Shown here one piece after another: positions 1 through 6,578 of a DNA stretch of 12,241 nucleotides. The stretch is from Prevotellaceae bacterium (GTDB taxonomy: Bacteria > Bacteroidota > Bacteroidia > Bacteroidales > UBA932). Each line of letters opens with the position of its first letter. The stretch's first letter is position 1. Made by a program: the position numbers and the translations under genes. The notes beneath the pieces are model-generated. The model was not told where the DNA came from and did no database searches. It saw only the letters and a program-made list of their open reading frames with translations. The stretch spans positions 1-12,241 of the forward strand of contig JAITSM010000118.1 of the NCBI GenBank assembly GCA_031287815.1, read 5' to 3'.

Positions 1-14
1 GAAGCCTCTTTAGA

Positions 15-34
15 CCGTCGGCTAAAGCCGACGG
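15..34. repeat. Short perfect hairpin, 8-bp arms
   Basis: CCGTCGGC (15-22) and GCCGACGG (27-34) are perfect reverse complements around a TAAA loop. No T-run follows on either strand, so this does not look like an intrinsic terminator. It lies just downstream of the minus-strand promoter candidate at 83-90 and would fall in the leader of whatever gene lies to the left of the window. Confidence 0.6.
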
Positions 35-46
35 CAATAGAACTAG

Positions 47-113
47 CGTTTATACACCACTTAATATAAAGTAGTCATCCGTCAAAGATACTGACTAAAG
101 TTGTGTATAAACG
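47..113. repeat. Inverted repeat with 14-bp arms flanking a promoter element
   Basis: CGTTTATACACCAC (47-60) and GTTGTGTATAAACG (100-113) are reverse complements with one mismatch. Inside, AGTC (73-76) can also pair with GACT (93-96). The -7 promoter candidate at 83-90 sits between the arms. The right arm would overlap the -33 region and the left arm would lie downstream of the start site. The arms could be operator half-sites or form a stem in RNA; no gene for a cognate regulator is visible. Confidence 0.6.
83..90 (-). promoter_or_regulatory. Bacteroidota-type -7 promoter element (TATCTTTG), reading left
   Basis: TATCTTTG on the minus strand fits the TAnnTTTG consensus of Bacteroidota primary-sigma promoters. 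It lies past the terminator of the tsaB operon and would drive a gene beyond the left edge. No clear TTTG is seen at -33. Confidence 0.4.
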
Positions 114-151
114 GTAGCCGAAGGAGGGGGAGGCAGAGAGGCGAAATAATG

Positions 152-190
152 AAAAACGCCGGCAGATGAATAGGCTGCCGGCGTTTTTTT
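152..190. terminator. Bidirectional intrinsic terminator
   Basis: The arms at 152-165 and 175-188 pair perfectly (nine GC-rich pairs, CGCCGGCAG type, plus five A-T pairs) around a 9-nt loop at 166-174. A run of seven T follows on the plus strand, and five A precede the stem, giving a T-run on the minus strand. It lies about 130 nt beyond the tsaB stop, so it is the likely end of that minus-strand operon, and could also stop plus-strand transcription. Confidence 0.8.
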
Positions 191-192
191 AT

Positions 193-267
193 GTCTGAGG
201 TCTAAGGTCTGAGATGGCTCGGCGCCGGAACCCTTCACCCTTCACCCTTCACTTTGCCACCCTTCAC
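193..267. repeat. Composite heptad-repeat tract A
   Basis: Two kinds of imperfect 7-nt repeats sit on either side of a GC-rich core. Positions 193-213 are GTCTGAG/GTCTAAG units, 215-228 is a GGCTCGGCGCCGG-like core, and 231-252 is three CCCTTCA units, with one more CCCTTCA-like unit at 260-266. It lies between the tsaB stop and the terminator. The same architecture returns at 8949-9023. Confidence 0.75.
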
Positions 268-318
268 AAAAATAACCTCCACAGCAAGAAGCTACACATA
301 TAGCTCTAACCTCATTGC

Positions 319-1008
319 CTACACAATTTTCTTTTTCGCAACCGTAGCTACAAAATCTTTCAGGTAAAGCGGCTCAAAGTAGGCTATGTCCACAAACTTT
401 CTTTGTGCAAAAGCATTTATGGCCGGCCGGAGCATGCCCGCAGCAGTAGCCGTAACGTCGGCAAACAGCGCATTCGGGTGCTGCAACAGCGTTTGGCATT
501 TGCCGGCGCCGTCGCCGATAAACAATACCGGTTGTTGCGCTAACGTGGCGGCGAAACTTTTTTCATCAATAATTTCTGCCGTGATGCCGGAGCGCTGGTT
601 GCCCTGCGCGTCGAAAAGCGCGGTGTAAACTTCCATGCGCCGCGCGTCAATCATCGGCGCAATGAGGCAATCGGGCGAGGGCAACAGGCGGTTGTCAATC
701 ACCGAATGTGCTAATGACAACAGCGAATTTACGGCAATCAGCGGTTTTTGTGCGCCGAAACAAATACCTTTCGCCGTCGAAACCCCCACGCGCAGGCCGG
801 TGTAAGAGCCGGGGCCTTCGCTGACCGCTACGGCGTCCAAGCCGGCAACCGTGCAGCATTGTTCTTCCAACACTTCGTTGATAAACGGCGCGACTACTTG
901 CGCATGTGCACGCCCTTCCTTGTTTTCGCGCAACGCCACTATTTGCGTATCGCGCGCCAACGCTATAGAACAAACAGCCGTCCCTGTTTCTATTAAAAGG
1001 AAAAGCAT
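319..1008 (-). CDS. tsaB: tRNA threonylcarbamoyladenosine biosynthesis protein TsaB
   Basis: TsaB is the non-catalytic partner of TsaD. With TsaE they transfer threonylcarbamoyl from the AMP adduct made by TsaC to A37 of ANN-decoding tRNAs in the cytosol. The 229-aa length is normal for the family. The N-terminal ASKHA-fold strand (IETGTAVCSIAL, residues 6-17) and the signature GPGSYTGLRVGVSTAKG (65-81) are clear, as is the AHAQ stretch near residue 35. The ATG at 1006-1008 begins directly at the first beta strand, so the start is well supported. It is the last gene of a minus-strand run, 54 nt after the adaptor gene, and has no promoter of its own that I can see. Transcription probably ends at the terminator at 152-190. 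TsaB is usually not linked to efflux genes, so the pairing is probably incidental. Confidence 0.93.
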   Translation of the reverse strand: MLFLLIETGTAVCSIALARDTQIVALRENKEGRAHAQVVAPFINEVLEEQCCTVAGLDAVAVSEGPGSYTGLRVGVSTAKGICFGAQKPLIAVNSLLSLAHSVIDNRLLPSPDCLIAPMIDARRMEVYTALFDAQGNQRSGITAEIIDEKSFAATLAQQPVLFIGDGAGKCQTLLQHPNALFADVTATAAGMLRPAINAFAQRKFVDIAYFEPLYLKDFVATVAKKKIV

Positions 1009-1062
1009 TTGAATGAAAAGTTAAAACTAAAAATTAAGAAGTGGAAAGGCAAGGTATATCCG

Positions 1063-2325
1063 TTATTTTTTTTCTTCCTGTACTTTCACCTTTGTACCGT
1101 TTTTCAGGCGGCGGGAAATCATATTATACGGGCCGGTAACTACCTGCAAGCTGTCGGTCAGCCCTTCCGTAATTTCAATATGGGTGTTGTCCTGAATGCC
1201 TGTTTTTACTTCCACCGACTGCACAATGTCGCCGGGCTGTATTACGAATACGCGCTCTACATAATCGGCAGCCGTAGCGGCGGCGTTGGAATCATTCGTG
1301 GCAGTGCTGTCGTCGGGATTTAAATCAACGCGCGTGGTGACGCATTGAATCGGTATGGACAGGGCGTCGTAGTGCGTTTCGGTTTGCACGTAAACGGCAG
1401 CCGACATGCCCGGCCGGAAGGGATAGGCCACATCTTTCAAATCCTGGTACGATTCGGGAAGAATGAAAATCTTCACTTCAAAGTTGGTTACCTGGTCGGT
1501 GGATGACGTGGTAGCAGCGGTTTTCGACGAGTTGGCTATCTGCGTTACCAGGCCTTTGAACTTGCGCGCCGGATAGGCGTCCACTTCGATTTGCGCCGTG
1601 TCGTTCAGCTTTACGCGGATAACGTCATTTTCATTGACGTCGACCAGCACTTCCATTTCATTCAGGTTGGCAATACGCAGCATTTCGGTGCCCGCCATTT
1701 GCGAAGTGCCCACCACCCGTTCGCCGCGCTCTACGCTCAGTTTTGATACGATGCCGTCCATCGGCGCATAAATAGTGGTCTTCACCAGGTTTTCTTCGGC
1801 TTCTTTCAGGGCGGCTTCGGCGCTTTTCACATTGTAGCGCGCCGCTTCCACCTGCCGCCTGTCGATATCATATTTCGCCTGCGCCTGCTCGTGTTCGGCC
1901 TGCGAAACCACTTGCCTGTCGAACAGTTTTTCGCTGCGCCGGAAAGAAAGTTCTGTTTGCACCAGCTGCGCCTGTGCCTGCGACAGCGCGGCTTTCACGG
2001 AATTTAACTGTGCGGCGGCACGGTCGCGCCCCGAGAGATAAAAGTCCTGCTTTATCTTCAAAAGCAAGTCGCCTTTTTTCACTTTGTCGCCTTCCTTCAC
2101 GTTCAGTTCAACGATTTCGCCGGATACGTCGGGGCTGATTTTCACTTCCACTACCGGTTGGATTTTCCCATTGGCGGGAATCAGTTCGGTGATGGTCTTG
2201 CGCGCAGGCCATTCGGCGGTTACCGGCAATGCTTCCTGTTGGCCGTTGCCGCCGGCCATAATCAAAATAATTATCAATGCCAGCGCGCCCGCCAGCGTCC
2301 ATAAAATTCTTTTTTTCTTTTTCAT
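1063..2325 (-). CDS. Efflux periplasmic adaptor subunit (HlyD/MacA/RND type)
   Basis: Membrane-fusion protein that bridges an inner-membrane pump (RND or MacB-type ABC) to a TolC-like outer-membrane channel. It has a positively charged N-terminus and one membrane anchor (about residues 7-25), then a lipoyl half-motif (SPDVSGEIVELNVKEGDKV, 64-82). A long Ala/Gln/Glu-rich helical hairpin spans about 95-185. The second lipoyl half (YAPMDGIVSKLSVERGERV) follows at about 187, then the beta-barrel and membrane-proximal domains. The 420-aa length is typical. There is a Ser/Thr/Asn/Ala-rich insert near residues 335-350 (DDSTATNDSNAAATAAD) that looks like a flexible loop. The gene starts 24 nt after the TolC-like gene, so the two are co-transcribed. 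The pump gene that normally follows is absent; tsaB follows instead. MacA-like is my best guess, but the pump class cannot be decided from this sequence. Confidence 0.9.
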   Translation of the reverse strand: MKKKKRILWTLAGALALIIILIMAGGNGQQEALPVTAEWPARKTITELIPANGKIQPVVEVKISPDVSGEIVELNVKEGDKVKKGDLLLKIKQDFYLSGRDRAAAQLNSVKAALSQAQAQLVQTELSFRRSEKLFDRQVVSQAEHEQAQAKYDIDRRQVEAARYNVKSAEAALKEAEENLVKTTIYAPMDGIVSKLSVERGERVVGTSQMAGTEMLRIANLNEMEVLVDVNENDVIRVKLNDTAQIEVDAYPARKFKGLVTQIANSSKTAATTSSTDQVTNFEVKIFILPESYQDLKDVAYPFRPGMSAAVYVQTETHYDALSIPIQCVTTRVDLNPDDSTATNDSNAAATAADYVERVFVIQPGDIVQSVEVKTGIQDNTHIEITEGLTDSLQVVTGPYNMISRRLKNGTKVKVQEEKK

Positions 2326-2349
2326 GCCTGGTTTTTTTGAATGATGATG

Positions 2350-3675
2350 CTATAAGGTAATGGGAATTCCTTTATAAAAGTCGATAATTTTTGTCTGGAA
2401 AATATACTGGTATTTCGCCTGCAACCGGTCGGATTCCGCCTTAAATAAATTGTTTTTGGCAATCGTATAATCCGTAGCGTTCACTAACCCGACGTCGAAT
2501 TTTTCCTGCGTATAGCGGAATGATTCCTGCATGGCAGCCACCGTTTGTTCGTTTGCCTTGTAACGGCTGTAAGCGGCGGAAGCATCTGCCACCGCCTGCT
2601 GGATTTCTTTGTACAATTGCTGGTGTTTGCGGTCTAATTCCAGCTCGGCAATACGCCGGTTGAGTTTGGCGTTTTTTGCGCCCGTAACGATGCTCCAATT
2701 CTGGAACAGCGGGATGTTCAACGCGAAATTTACCGACGGGCTGCGGTTGTTACGCAGCTGCTGCCCGAAGTCCACATTACCCGTGTTGGGGTCGGTGAAG
2801 TACGAGCCGTAGGACGCCGAAATGGAAATCGTCGGCCAGTAGCGGCCTCTGGCTACCGCAAGGGCATGCTTGGCGCTCTCCAGCCGGAATGCCGTCAGCT
2901 TTATTTGCGGCAGGCGTGCAGCCGATTCGTAGAGGCTCTGAATAACTTCCTGCCGTTGCGTTACGTCTACGTCTATTGCCGGCGCAATGATTTCAAAATC
3001 GCTGCCGGGATGCAGGTTGATGAGTTGCTGCAAGGCCAGGTAAGCCAGGTCGACATTATTGCGCGCCGTAATAAACTGCACTTCCTCGCTGGCCAGTTGC
3101 GCTTCTATTTCCAGCAATGTACTGTAGGGTTGGCTGCCGGCAGCTACCAGCTGCCGCGTCAATTCATGCTGCTGGCTGATGCTCTCGCGGCTTTTCTCGG
3201 CGGTAACCAGCACTTCCTTTGCCAGCAACACTTGCAAAAATGCGCGCGTAATATCCAATGCAATGGTATTGCGCATCTGTTCCGCCTCCTGCATTGCCGC
3301 CCCGTAGTCGGCGCGGTAACGTTTCGTAGTATTCACTTTTTGCAAGCCATTAAACAAAGTTACCGAAGCGTTTATACTCGGGCTGAACGATTGCGTCAGC
3401 TGGTTTTCGATAATTTGCAGGTTTTGTAAATCCACCGAACGCCCCCAACTCATGTTATATGATGCGCGCGCGCTCAGGCTCGGCAAAAAATCAAGTTTGG
3501 ACTGTTGCCATAAATTGGCGCTCTGTCCGGCCGTAAGGGACTGTTGTTTTATCTGGAGATTATTCTCCAGCCCGTAATAAATACATTGTTCCAATGTCCA
3601 TGTTGACTGCGCCGGCAAGAGCTCCGGCGTAAGGAAACTTCCCACAAGCAACCCGATGAAACGAATACTTTTCAT
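2350..3675 (-). CDS. TolC family outer membrane efflux protein
   Basis: Outer-membrane channel of a tripartite efflux system. I place the start at the ATG at 3673-3675: it begins a signal peptide (MKSIRFIGLLVGSFL, cleavage likely after LPAQS). A longer reading would add residues encoded across the promoter element at 3719-3726. The mature protein begins with the TWTLEQCIYYGLENNLQIKQ helix typical of OEP repeats. A second repeat with long alpha-helical coiled-coil segments covers roughly residues 230-430. The 441-aa length is usual. It is first in the operon with the adaptor (24-nt gap) and tsaB. No inner-membrane pump is encoded nearby. Confidence 0.93.
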   Translation of the reverse strand: MKSIRFIGLLVGSFLTPELLPAQSTWTLEQCIYYGLENNLQIKQQSLTAGQSANLWQQSKLDFLPSLSARASYNMSWGRSVDLQNLQIIENQLTQSFSPSINASVTLFNGLQKVNTTKRYRADYGAAMQEAEQMRNTIALDITRAFLQVLLAKEVLVTAEKSRESISQQHELTRQLVAAGSQPYSTLLEIEAQLASEEVQFITARNNVDLAYLALQQLINLHPGSDFEIIAPAIDVDVTQRQEVIQSLYESAARLPQIKLTAFRLESAKHALAVARGRYWPTISISASYGSYFTDPNTGNVDFGQQLRNNRSPSVNFALNIPLFQNWSIVTGAKNAKLNRRIAELELDRKHQQLYKEIQQAVADASAAYSRYKANEQTVAAMQESFRYTQEKFDVGLVNATDYTIAKNNLFKAESDRLQAKYQYIFQTKIIDFYKGIPITL

Positions 3676-3718
3676 AGTAAATAATTTTAAAAACGCGCTT
3701 AAATATCCATTATGCCCA

Positions 3719-3726
3719 CAAAGATA
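3719..3726 (-). promoter_or_regulatory. Promoter of the efflux/tsaB operon (TATCTTTG)
   Basis: TATCTTTG on the minus strand matches TAnnTTTG. A GTTG lies 18 nt upstream of it, a weak match to the -33 TTTG. The predicted leader is about 40 nt before the ATG at 3675. This supports the shorter start for the TolC-like gene. Confidence 0.6.
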
Positions 3727-3882
3727 CTGCTTTTTTCCGTGTAACAACTATTTTCCGGCCATCGCAGCGGAAAAAGGCAAAGCTTCTTTGCTGAAAAAAT
3801 TTGGCATTTCAATTTCATACAACCGTTATGCCAAAACAACAAAAAGGTTATTGCCAGGTGATTTATCAAATCCGCTTCCCGG

Positions 3883-3903
3883 AAAAATGTCCGCTTCCGG
3901 ACA
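3883..3903 (-). terminator. Intrinsic terminator after the cytochrome b gene
   Basis: Read on the minus strand: TGTCCG, loop GAAG, CGGACA, then TTTTT. The 6-bp stem is perfect. It lies about 145 nt past the stop of the gene at 4047-4718. A second hairpin just before it (TCCGCT/AGCGGA, 3911-3930) may help. TCCGCTT recurs at 3871, 3890 and 3911 on the plus strand at about 20-nt intervals. The rest of 3748-4046 holds no gene I can support. Confidence 0.55.
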
Positions 3904-4046
3904 CCGGCTGTCCGCTTTTGAGACAGCGGAATATTGATTTGAACTTACCCGGAAATGACAGGAACAGGAACATATCCGCCTATTCACCGGAACAAGTCGC
4001 TCAGTGGGGTTACTGCAAGGAAGGTATTTTTTTATTTGCAAATTTT

Positions 4047-4718
4047 TTACGCCACTATTTTATCCACCCCAAACAAAAAGAATAGCGGAATGACGGCAAA
4101 GCCCAGCGCTACGAGGGTAGCATAGATTTTGGCAAGGATTTGTAAGCGCGGCAGCCAATGTTTATTGTTTGTGCCGATAGTTTGGAATGCGCTCCAGAAG
4201 CCGTGCGTAAGATGGAACCATATAGCGCCGATCCATACCAGGTAAAGAACGGCATACACCGGGTCGCGAAACAAGCCGGTCACCAATTCATACGGATTGT
4301 CGGACGCCACGCCGCCGATGAAATGTTGTAACTGCATTTTAGCCCAAAAATGATAAAGGTGCAATCCCAGAAAACCCAATACTATTGCGCCCAGCACAAA
4401 CATATTCCGCGAAGCCCACGACGACGCTTTCCCCCGGTTGCTCACCGCATAGCGTTCGTTGCCGCGCGCAAGCCGGTTGGTGATGGTCAGGAAACTTGCA
4501 TAGAAAATATGTACCGCAAAACCCAATGCCAGCACCGGCACCATAATTTGTATCGCCACATTTGTATCCATAAAATGGCACACGGCATTGTAGTTTTCCG
4601 CGCCGGAAAGCGATACCAGATTTGCGGCCAGGTGTACTATCAGGAATACCATTAAGAAGAAGCCGCTAATACTCATGATGAGTTTTTTCCCAATAGATGA
4701 AGTAAAAAAGTTTGCCAT
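4047..4718 (-). CDS. sdhC: Succinate dehydrogenase/fumarate reductase cytochrome b subunit
   Basis: Membrane anchor of succinate:quinone oxidoreductase (type B, single five-helix subunit with two hemes). It accepts or donates electrons between menaquinone and the SdhB iron-sulfur protein. It is 223 aa with five hydrophobic segments near residues 13-35, 56-78, 104-125, 153-173 and 194-217. Histidines lie in the positions expected for four axial heme ligands: H29 (helix I), H70 (II), H120/H123 (third segment) and H169/H172 (fourth). The N-terminus MANFFTSSIGKKLIMSISG is typical of the Bacteroidota family. Normally sdhA and sdhB follow directly. Here a terminator (3883-3903) follows and neither gene is present, so sdhC is alone. 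It has its own promoter at 4754-4761, with a leader of about 30 nt. It could equally be called frdC. Confidence 0.93.
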   Translation of the reverse strand: MANFFTSSIGKKLIMSISGFFLMVFLIVHLAANLVSLSGAENYNAVCHFMDTNVAIQIMVPVLALGFAVHIFYASFLTITNRLARGNERYAVSNRGKASSWASRNMFVLGAIVLGFLGLHLYHFWAKMQLQHFIGGVASDNPYELVTGLFRDPVYAVLYLVWIGAIWFHLTHGFWSAFQTIGTNNKHWLPRLQILAKIYATLVALGFAVIPLFFLFGVDKIVA

Positions 4719-4753
4719 ATAAAAAATTTAAAAATTCCGGTTAAAATTCTCTG

Positions 4754-4761
4754 CAAATATA
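4754..4761 (-). promoter_or_regulatory. Promoter of sdhC (TATATTTG)
   Basis: TATATTTG on the minus strand fits TAnnTTTG and lies 35 nt before the sdhC ATG. No TTTG is obvious at the -33 position. Confidence 0.5.
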
Positions 4762-4801
4762 GTTGTTTTTATTTAAATGGGGATTTGCGATGTAGGGACG
4801 C

Positions 4802-4854
4802 ACGGCCAACGGCGTTACTCCCTTCACCCTTCACCGTTGGCCGTTTGTCGTTGA
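4802..4854. repeat. Heptad tract B inside an 11-bp inverted repeat
   Basis: Five 7-nt units run in one register from 4820 to 4854: CCCTTCA, CCCTTCA, CCGTTGG, CCGTTTG, TCGTTGA. The arm ACGGCCAACGG (4802-4812) pairs perfectly with CCGTTGGCCGT (4834-4844), which itself lies in the tract, leaving the two CCCTTCA units in the loop. A further hairpin, CCCCAA/TTGGGG, lies at 4876-4892. Confidence 0.7.
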
Positions 4855-4937
4855 TCTTATTACTTTTCGGGGCTTCCCCAATTCAGTTGGGGGCGCGCCG
4901 CTTTTTGCCTTACGGCGGTATAAACTGTTCGTATTTT

Positions 4938-4985
4938 AGTCGTGAGTCATTAGTTTAAGGTTTAAAGTTTAAGGTTGCTGGCGCC
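4938..4985. repeat. Heptad tract C ending in the TTGCTGGCGCC core
   Basis: Units are AGTCGTG, AGTCATT, then TTTAAGG, TTTAAAG, TTTAAGG, followed at once by TTGCTGGCGCC (4975-4985). The core matches the one in tracts A, D and E. Confidence 0.7.
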
Positions 4986-4994
4986 AGTCAACTC

Positions 4995-5084
4995 TTAAAA
5001 ATCGCTTCCCACAATAGCTGTAACCATACCGGCATATTTACCTCTGCCGTTACCCGCAGCAAAAACAGCCGAAATTTTACCCAT
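4995..5084 (-). CDS. Possible 29-aa Gly/Ala-rich peptide
   Basis: An ATG at 5082-5084 opens 29 codons to a TAA. The peptide starts MGKISAVFAAGNGRGKYAGM and ends VTAIVGSDF: amphipathic and Gly-rich, with no charged leader or double-Gly cleavage motif. Another frame across the same bases also gives a 37-codon ORF starting 17 nt upstream, so openness alone says little. I do not recognise it. It lies after the hairpin-rich stretch and just before the repeat core of tract C. It could be a small peptide, the remnant of a longer gene, or chance. Confidence 0.2.
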   Translation of the reverse strand: MGKISAVFAAGNGRGKYAGMVTAIVGSDF

Positions 5085-5110
5085 ATTAGTTTTAGTTTCA
5101 TATTTTTTTG

Positions 5111-5363
5111 TATTTTTGTGACCGCTTTAATATAAAAGGTGCCTTTGCACCCAGAGAATTATAGCTCCTTAGTATTCCATGTGTGTTTCGGCACCTTAAC
5201 CGTTCAATAATATTTAATATCTGGTATTGAACGGGGAAGAACAGGGGCTATATTTATTTTACCCCTGCGTTATCAAATTTTAAAGAACGTTTTATTTCAA
5301 GGTTGCGCGATGAAGCCCTATGGGGTGCAGGGCGCAAGAAGGGGAGCGTTGGGTGGAAACGCT
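5111..5363. other. Run of inverted repeats; possible small RNA
   Basis: This gene-free stretch holds four separate stems: AAGGTGCC (5136-5143) with GGCACCTT (5190-5197); CCGTTCAATA (5200-5209) with TATTGAACGG (5225-5234), perfect; CAGGGG (5242-5247) with CCCCTG (5262-5267); and AGCGTT (5345-5350) with AACGCT (5358-5363). TTGCGC/GCGCAA (5303-5308/5332-5337) and GCCCT/AGGGC (5315-5319/5329-5333) overlap as alternatives. A plus-strand TATTTTTG (5111-5118) fits TAnnTTTG, and the last stem is followed by a T-rich run, so a plus-strand RNA of about 240 nt is possible. On the minus strand it is the trailer of the gene at 5394-6215. Confidence 0.35.
5131..5151 (-). terminator. Candidate terminator of the lipoprotein/secreted-protein operon
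   Basis: On the minus strand GGTGC, AAAG loop, GCACC is followed by TTTTATATT. The 3' half can instead pair with AAGGTGCC at 5190-5197, forming an 8-bp stem with a 46-nt loop; either form ends in the same T-rich run. It lies about 240 nt after the stop at 5394. Confidence 0.35.
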
Positions 5364-5393
5364 ATCATTTTTATATTTTTTATCGTTTACTTA

Positions 5394-6215
5394 CTATTTC
5401 AATTTCGTAGGTCCGCATAAACAGCATTCATAGCAATCGGCGTCTTGCCAGTAGCCATAGCTGGTAAATCCCAGCGCAGTGGCTACGTTTGCGCAAGCAG
5501 TTAAGCTTTTTACAGAACGGCTATCTACGGCGAGCCCAGGGACTGCTAACACGCCGGGTTGATAGGAGATGCACGGGAACCGGCATCGTGAGTCTGAGCG
5601 CGCCGCACACCGGATTTTGCAAGTACCGTCACAATTCACCAAGCCCGACTTGCAGCAACCCAACAAACCCGCGCTTTCATTGTCCCCGCCGCATAAGATA
5701 CCCGGTTCGCCGGTGGCATCGGTAAGGGCGGTTACGATGCCGCCGGTATAACCGTAGGTAGGTACTTCCAGTGCGCCGGAGGTGGTGGTAATTGTAAACG
5801 GCAGCGAGCCTCTCAAAATATAGCCGCCGCTGCCGTCATCTTTCGCATTGGGCGGGAAGTCGCTGCCGTAGGCGCACCAGTTGAATTGACCCGCCGCATT
5901 ACTCAGCGTAACGCTGACAGTGGTCAAATTGGCGGTTACGTAAAAGCCGCGACCGGGTAATGTGGTAGCGTCAATGCCGCCGGCAGTGTGCGTAGCCCCG
6001 CTGATGACGGCTTGGGTAAACGTGCCCGGCAAAGTACCGTCCACAGGGCACAAGTCTACGAACACCCACACGCGGTTATTGGCGACGTCGCCCGTCCATT
6101 CTACGCGGAAGGTTACGGTTTTGTTGGTGTAGTCCGTCGAGAGCGGCGTAATATACACATTTGCGCTTGCGGTTATGCCTGCAAGCAAGGCAAAAAAGAA
6201 AAGAATTGTTTTCAT
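5394..6215 (-). CDS. Secreted Cys-rich protein related to Fib_succ_major-type surface proteins
   Basis: 273 aa with a Sec signal peptide (MKTILFFFALLAGITASA, cleavage before NVYITPL). Residues about 20-150 form a beta-rich, Thr/Val-rich domain (YITPLSTDYTNKTVTFRVEW) with WCAYGSDFPPNA near 121-132. A linker containing LTDATGEPGILCG follows; a near copy (ITDATGYPGLWC) is in the DGR-like target at 11519-12241, so the two proteins share architecture. The C-terminal third has about 13 cysteines (CCKSGLVNC, CDGTCKIRC, CYECCLC), probably forming disulfides outside the cell. No catalytic motif is visible and I give no enzymatic function. It starts 12 nt after the lipoprotein stop, so the two are translated from one mRNA with the long structured leader upstream. 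Confidence 0.75.
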   Translation of the reverse strand: MKTILFFFALLAGITASANVYITPLSTDYTNKTVTFRVEWTGDVANNRVWVFVDLCPVDGTLPGTFTQAVISGATHTAGGIDATTLPGRGFYVTANLTTVSVTLSNAAGQFNWCAYGSDFPPNAKDDGSGGYILRGSLPFTITTTSGALEVPTYGYTGGIVTALTDATGEPGILCGGDNESAGLLGCCKSGLVNCDGTCKIRCAARSDSRCRFPCISYQPGVLAVPGLAVDSRSVKSLTACANVATALGFTSYGYWQDADCYECCLCGPTKLK

Positions 6216-6227
6216 GATTTGTAATTG

Positions 6228-6401
6228 TTAATTGGTTTTTGATTGTTCATCCGAATACCGGAACACGCCGACTGCTGCCGGCTCACCATTGCCGGTGTAG
6301 TACATCGGAATACTTTCCGCGTGGGAAATTGTTGTTTTTTGTGTGGCGCAACCTGCTGCCAACAGCAACAAGCCCGCAAGAAGAAGAAGCATTTTTTTCA
6401 T
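6228..6401 (-). CDS. Small lipoprotein, 57 aa
   Basis: From the ATG at 6399-6401 the sequence begins MKKMLLLLAGLLLLAAGC, a lipoprotein signal peptide with lipobox LAAGC (Cys18 lipidated), and ends in a short polar tail (MYYTGNGEPAAVGVFRYSDE near residues 33-52) before TAA. An internal ATG at codon 4 is also possible. It precedes the secreted protein gene by 12 nt, and both lie downstream of the structured leader and the promoter at 6815-6845. I do not recognise the family. Its size suggests an entry-exclusion, lysis or modulator-type lipoprotein, or an anchor partner for the next protein; nothing in the sequence decides this. Confidence 0.7.
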   Translation of the reverse strand: MKKMLLLLAGLLLLAAGCATQKTTISHAESIPMYYTGNGEPAAVGVFRYSDEQSKTN

Positions 6402-6578
6402 AATTTTTATTTTTTAATTGTTATTATTTTGTAGCATCAGGGCTGTTTTGCAAACACAAACCAACCTTATAAAACAACCCCCTGCTACGAATTTTTGTTC
6501 GTTGCCAATCATTGCAGAAGTTTTTAATAACCCGTTTCTGCAATTTGTTTCTTTAACTTTTATGGTGATTTTTCCCTG

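Noticed and set aside
2866..3429. 187-codon plus-strand ORF inside the TolC-like gene
   Set aside because: It lies antisense to a well-supported gene and has no family resemblance; a shadow ORF.
3656..4085. Two overlapping plus-strand ORFs (ending at 3937 and 4085)
   Set aside because: They overlap each other, a minus-strand terminator, the TolC promoter region and the end of sdhC. No family was recognised and no promoter is convincing.
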